From: Cheilinus undulatus
Taxonomy: Eukaryota > Chordata > Actinopteri > Labriformes > Labridae
DNA length: 64,000 bases
Direction of reading: 5' to 3'
Assembly: GCF_018320785.1 (NCBI RefSeq)
Contig: NC_054869.1
Coordinates: 31,164,289-31,228,288, forward strand
Of the stretch, positions 60,155-64,000 are shown in pieces (position 1 is the stretch's first letter; every line of letters starts with the position of its first letter). The notes beneath the pieces are model-generated. The model was not told the DNA's origin and ran no database searches. It worked only from the letters and a program-made list of their open reading frames with translations. The position numbers were made by a program, and so were the translations under genes.

Positions 60155-60769
60155 CAGTGCATTCAGAAAGTATTCAGACCCCCCCACCCCCACCCCCCCC
60201 ACCACCACCTCCACCACCACTTTTTAAAATTTTGTTATGATGGAGCCTGATGCTCAGACGTTTAAATTCATTTTTTCTTGTTAATCTACTCTCAGTACCT
60301 TCTACTGACAAAGCAAAAACATAATTTTAGACATTTTTGCAGGTTTATTAAATAAAAACTCAAAATATCACATTGGCGTTAATATCCTGCCCTTTTCAAG
60401 AAACACTTGAAATTTATCTTATCTCATTTCTCTGTATCTTTGCCGAGACGTCTCTACACCTTGATTGGAGTCCACCTGTGGTATATTCCATTGATTGGAG
60501 ATGATTTGGAAAGGCACACACCTCTCTACTGAAGACCTCATAGCTAACTATGCATATCAGAGCAAAAGCCAAGCAGGCTTGTGAAAGTCTGCTTGACTTT
60601 CACATGGAGATTTTTTTAAACATGGGCCCTTCATGTGTTTTTCACTGAGGAGAGTCTTCCACCCAGCCACTCTACCATAAGCCCAGATCAGTGGAGGGCT
60701 GCAGTGATGGTTGTCCTCCTGGAACTTTGTTCCATCTCCACACAGGATCTCTGGAGGTCAGTCAGTAGC
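60155..60769. mobile_element. Rearranged Tc1-like remnant with inverted internal segment
   Basis: CAGTGCATTCAGAAAGTATT at 60155 is the terminus of a common fish Tc1 family. It is followed in the same direction by leader sequence (CTTGATTGGAGTCCACCTGT near 60462, GATTTGGAAAGGCACACACC near 60503). From about 60628 to 60769 transposase-derived sequence appears in the reverse direction (CCACTCTACCATAAGCCCAG, GTGATGGTTGTCCTCCTGGA). No second terminal repeat is found. The copy is dead. Confidence 0.72.
60178..60220. repeat. C-rich tract within the Tc1 remnant
   Basis: Runs of 5 to 8 C separated by single A pass into CCA triplets. The opposite strand has several G-runs and could form a quadruplex. 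Confidence 0.75.
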
Positions 60770-63633
60770 TGCGTTTCCATTACCTTTAGAAATGCACAGA
60801 ATCTAAATAGTGCAATAAAAAAACTGTCAAGACAACCGCTCTAGATGTATTTAAAACCATACCAACACGCAACAGGTTTTGGGCATCCAGCTTCCTTGCA
60901 GTGGAGTCTCACGAGATGAGATTTTATGAGTGTGAGTAAAAAAAACAAAAACAAACAAACAAAAAAAGCATAGCAAAGAACTGCTGAGAAAAAAAATGTT
61001 TAGTTTTAGGTTCTTGATGTTGGGGGCTAACATGCCAGAACATAATTTTTGTCTCAGTCTAGCCCTGGAAAGAGCTTAGTAGCATAGCATAAGGGTTTTA
61101 AATTACAAATAAGCAATGAAAAAATTATCCTTTAAAAGTGAAAAAATAATTGTGATTCATGATTGTGATTCAGTATTGATCAAGATAATCATAATTATCA
61201 TTTTGTCCAAAATCATGCTGCCCTGGTATAAAATCAGTCTGGAATGAATACTGATCCCTTAAAGACAAACCTGACTATCAGGAAGATCATAACTTCAGTT
61301 CTTCTTTTAAAATCTAATTTCTGCCAAAGAGAGAAATTGACAGTTTGTTTGGAAGATTTTTCATCAGAAAACATTACTTGTAAATGCACTTGACAAGATA
61401 ATCAAAGAGTTCAAACAAACTGCTATAGAGGGTCCCCAAAACTGACATAAATGAATGAAATACAAGGTCCTGGCAGTAGCTACCAACCAAATCCTATTAA
61501 AGCTGACTTGATTCCTTTTTCTTCAGGTATTTTCTGTAAATAATGGAAGTTCATTATTGTACATTTTAAATGTACTTCACCTCTTAGAGGAAACTTTCTA
61601 AGTGATGTGCCCCTTATCTTCTGTAGCATGTAAACCTGCTCCGTCCAACTGCGTCAGAGCCCACACCTTTTTATAAAAGCGAGTGCTGGCAGGGAGGGCA
61701 GCCGACAGCTAAGGAAATATTTACAGTAAGAGAACACTCACACATGGTGGTTGTGTCTCTCTCGCCTAAATTGATGTCAGTTGGAGGTGGTTGGTCTCCA
61801 GAATGAACATAAACAATTGGCTGGAGTGGGAGCCCGCCTGCTGCGAACGCCAAACTCCTCTACACGCAAACACACATCTTCCAGCTTTGTGAGAGAGCGG
61901 TCACGTAAAAGTCATCACAGTGGGAGACATCATCACGCAGAGACAAAGGGAGCTCTGTTACACAGTTTTGATCTGTTTCAGTTTACTGATCAGGAGCTTT
62001 ATGGTGTTATTGTGAGGAAGGAAAATAAATGAGCTAAACTCATATAAATGTGTTTGGACTACTTCACCTTTATCAATCAATTATGGTCACAAGCAAAATC
62101 ACATAACATTGAACTGTCAATTCATTTTGCTCATAATTGACTTGTGATTGTGATGCTATTAAATAATAGTGACTTTTTCTTTAAATTGTAATTACTTATT
62201 GTAATTTTCATCAACTGCACTAAAAAGTAGTTCTAAGATTTTCCTGACAGCAAATGTCTCAGCTACCAAGTTTGAAAAACTATGAAACACTAATAGAAAG
62301 CATCAAGCTTCTCCCGACCACCCTCAGCATGAGTGTTATCCACCAACATATTTTAAAGGCTTCTTGTTAAGGTTTTATATTATGGCTGACGGACAACAAT
62401 ACTGCTCTCACACATATAAAATGCAGTTACATATCTGTTTATCTAAAGGCTGGCTCAGACTACACACATATAGGCAGATTTTGGCCCGACTGCACCGTCG
62501 CAGCTCATTGTCAAACATTGGGCCTAATTTCATCGGGAACAACAAATGGTCTAGTAATGTGACTTAATCAACGATGCCTCCAAGATGCTGCCACGACCAT
62601 GACTTGACAAGACCAGCATGCCAGAATTTTTCTCGCATCGTCGTCTAGTTTGACACCCTGACCTGATGTCAACAATGTGAATCCTGACGCCTACCAATAT
62701 TAGAGCATTTGGTCTTTGTATCATCATTTACCAGAATGACATCCCCACATTTTCTCCCACCAAGGATTTATGTGTACATACTGTTATTTCCTAGACATTT
62801 TATCACATTTATATCTCATATTCTGTTTAAAGGAGAGCCACTGCATTTGTCCTCTTGATACATGATTGTTTTCTATAATTAATGATGCATCCATAATTGT
62901 TTCATGTTTTTTGTTTTCTTCTTATACTTGGAGACGGTGGTGATGTCAGCATATGAGGATCACACCTACTGTGTGACCAGGATGTTGGCCAAGACAGGTC
63001 AAGATTTTAGTTTCATAGTCAGACAGTGCCGTCATGAACTACCAAAATAAAATGAAATGAAAATTATCAATTTGCTAAAAACACTTAGGGCAGTGCATCT
63101 GGGATTAGTTTTACATCATGTGTCCATGTTAAATAGTTGTTAAATAGATAAATAAAAAAATTCCATCATTCATAATCTATGGCAGGGCCAGCCTGACGGA
63201 TCCAGGTTTTTTACCGGAGCTGTGCATGTCTACTACCTTATTTTGTCTTGTAGCTCTGATTGACCCATCATGAATGTGTCAGACAGAACCTTTGTCAAAT
63301 CACCTTCTAAGATTTTTTTGAAAAGTCCTGCCCTTCTCAAACACTTTCATTAAGAGGTTTCCCAGATGAATGTGAAATACATCCATACAATGAATATATG
63401 AAACCGTCTTTCTGGTGTGTCAGGCTAACGTTTCCTTTTGCGGTGAAATCAACATGTTGCTTGTTTCACAAAATGTGATAAACAAATGTGGTTTATATTC
63501 AGATTGGCCTCACTAGACCGGCATTAACATTGGTGTAAGTTTTTATTTGCTAAGAATAGCAATGTGAACATTACATGATGCTAAGACTGCTAGCAATACT
63601 ACTTTAGCAAGTTTGCTGTTAAGGATCCTTATA
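60770..63633. other. Gene-poor sequence
   Basis: GTAGCTGCGTTTCCATTACC at 60768 resembles the end of another fish non-autonomous element, with no partner end seen. A-rich simple sequence is at about 60939-60967. The segment at about 61640-62030 is balanced in composition and may be regulatory. No gene is supported. Confidence 0.3.
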
Positions 63634-64000
63634 CAGTCATGGATGAAAGTATTGGCACCCCTGCAATTTTTCCAAAAATACACCATTTCTCCCAGAAATT
63701 GTTGCAATTACAAATGGTTTTGGTATACACATGTTTATTGCCTTTATGTGCATTGGAACAACACAAAAAATCTTAAGAAAAAGACAAAATTGACATAATT
63801 TTACACAAAACTCAAAAAAATGGGCCGGACAAAATTGTTGGCACCCTCAACTTAATGTTTGGTTGCACACCCTTGGAAAAAAATAACTGAAACCAATCGC
63901 TTTCTATAACCATCAACAAGCTTCTTACACCTCTCAACTGGAATTTTGGACCACTCTTCTTTTGCAAACTGCTCCAGGTCTCTCAGATTTGAAGGGTGCT
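63634..64000 (-). mobile_element. Tc1-like transposon, left end only, continues past the window
   Basis: CAGTCATGGATGAAAGTATT begins at 63634 after a TA at 63632-63633. It is followed by the long terminal region and, near 63840-64000, by transposase 3' sequence in reverse direction (TTTTGGACCACTCTTCTTTT, CTGCTCCAGGTCTCTCAGAT). The rest lies beyond the window. Confidence 0.82.

Overview
The window is vertebrate nuclear DNA, most likely from a spiny-rayed teleost fish. The evidence is AT-rich sequence with GT-AG introns, C2H2 zinc-finger genes that carry a fish-type non-finger first exon, tRNA-derived SINEs, and many Tc1/mariner and hAT-like DNA transposons of kinds common in fish. I see no prokaryotic features. 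The species cannot be fixed from the sequence alone.

Region 1 (about 1.9-17.0 kb) is a tandem cluster of related C2H2 zinc-finger genes, all on the plus strand. Three appear intact. One at 3359-4572 gives 361 aa with six fingers. One at 8453-9737 gives 288 aa with four fingers. One at 10702-14926 gives 860 aa with eight fingers and a very long Ser/Thr/Lys/Asn-rich linker. Each has a short first exon (172 nt from the MSS/MTS start, ending in phase 1) that encodes a conserved helical N-terminal domain of about 57 residues. Each then has one large exon with an acidic linker, an IKxE motif and the finger array. Three broken relatives lie among them: a start-less exon-1/finger fusion (1901-2278), an eroded exon-2 start (15287-15365) and an eroded exon 1 with its promoter (16555-16985). 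A complete but inactivated Tc1 transposon (6478-8110) sits between the first two intact genes. The intact genes probably encode nuclear DNA-binding regulators. Their targets cannot be read from the sequence.

Region 2 (about 17-64 kb) has no protein-coding host gene that I can support. It is a gene-poor stretch of unique AT-rich DNA with some compositionally higher-complexity islands that could be regulatory, two good CTCF-type motifs, and many mobile-element copies. The copies include several Tc1 families (24.7-26.1, 34.2-35.5, 49.8-51.4, 60.2-60.8 and 63.6 kb onward), a Tc1-type MITE nested inside a hAT-type MITE (26.4-27.3 kb), and a fragment of an R2-like non-LTR retrotransposon (37.0-38.5 kb). 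There are also tRNA-derived SINEs, all on the minus strand, a palindromic minisatellite-like foldback element (46.5-46.9 kb), and a MITE that carries promoter, ATG and splice-donor-like sequence (55.5-56.1 kb). Two inverted copies of another repeat (24 and 54 kb) act as a filled and an empty insertion site.

Taken together, the window looks like the edge of a young, turning-over zinc-finger cluster next to a transposon-rich gene desert. The most interesting feature is the modular zinc-finger family: an invariant first exon joined to fast-changing finger arrays, with visible birth and decay steps. Family names for the repeats rest on recognition from memory and were not checked by a database search.
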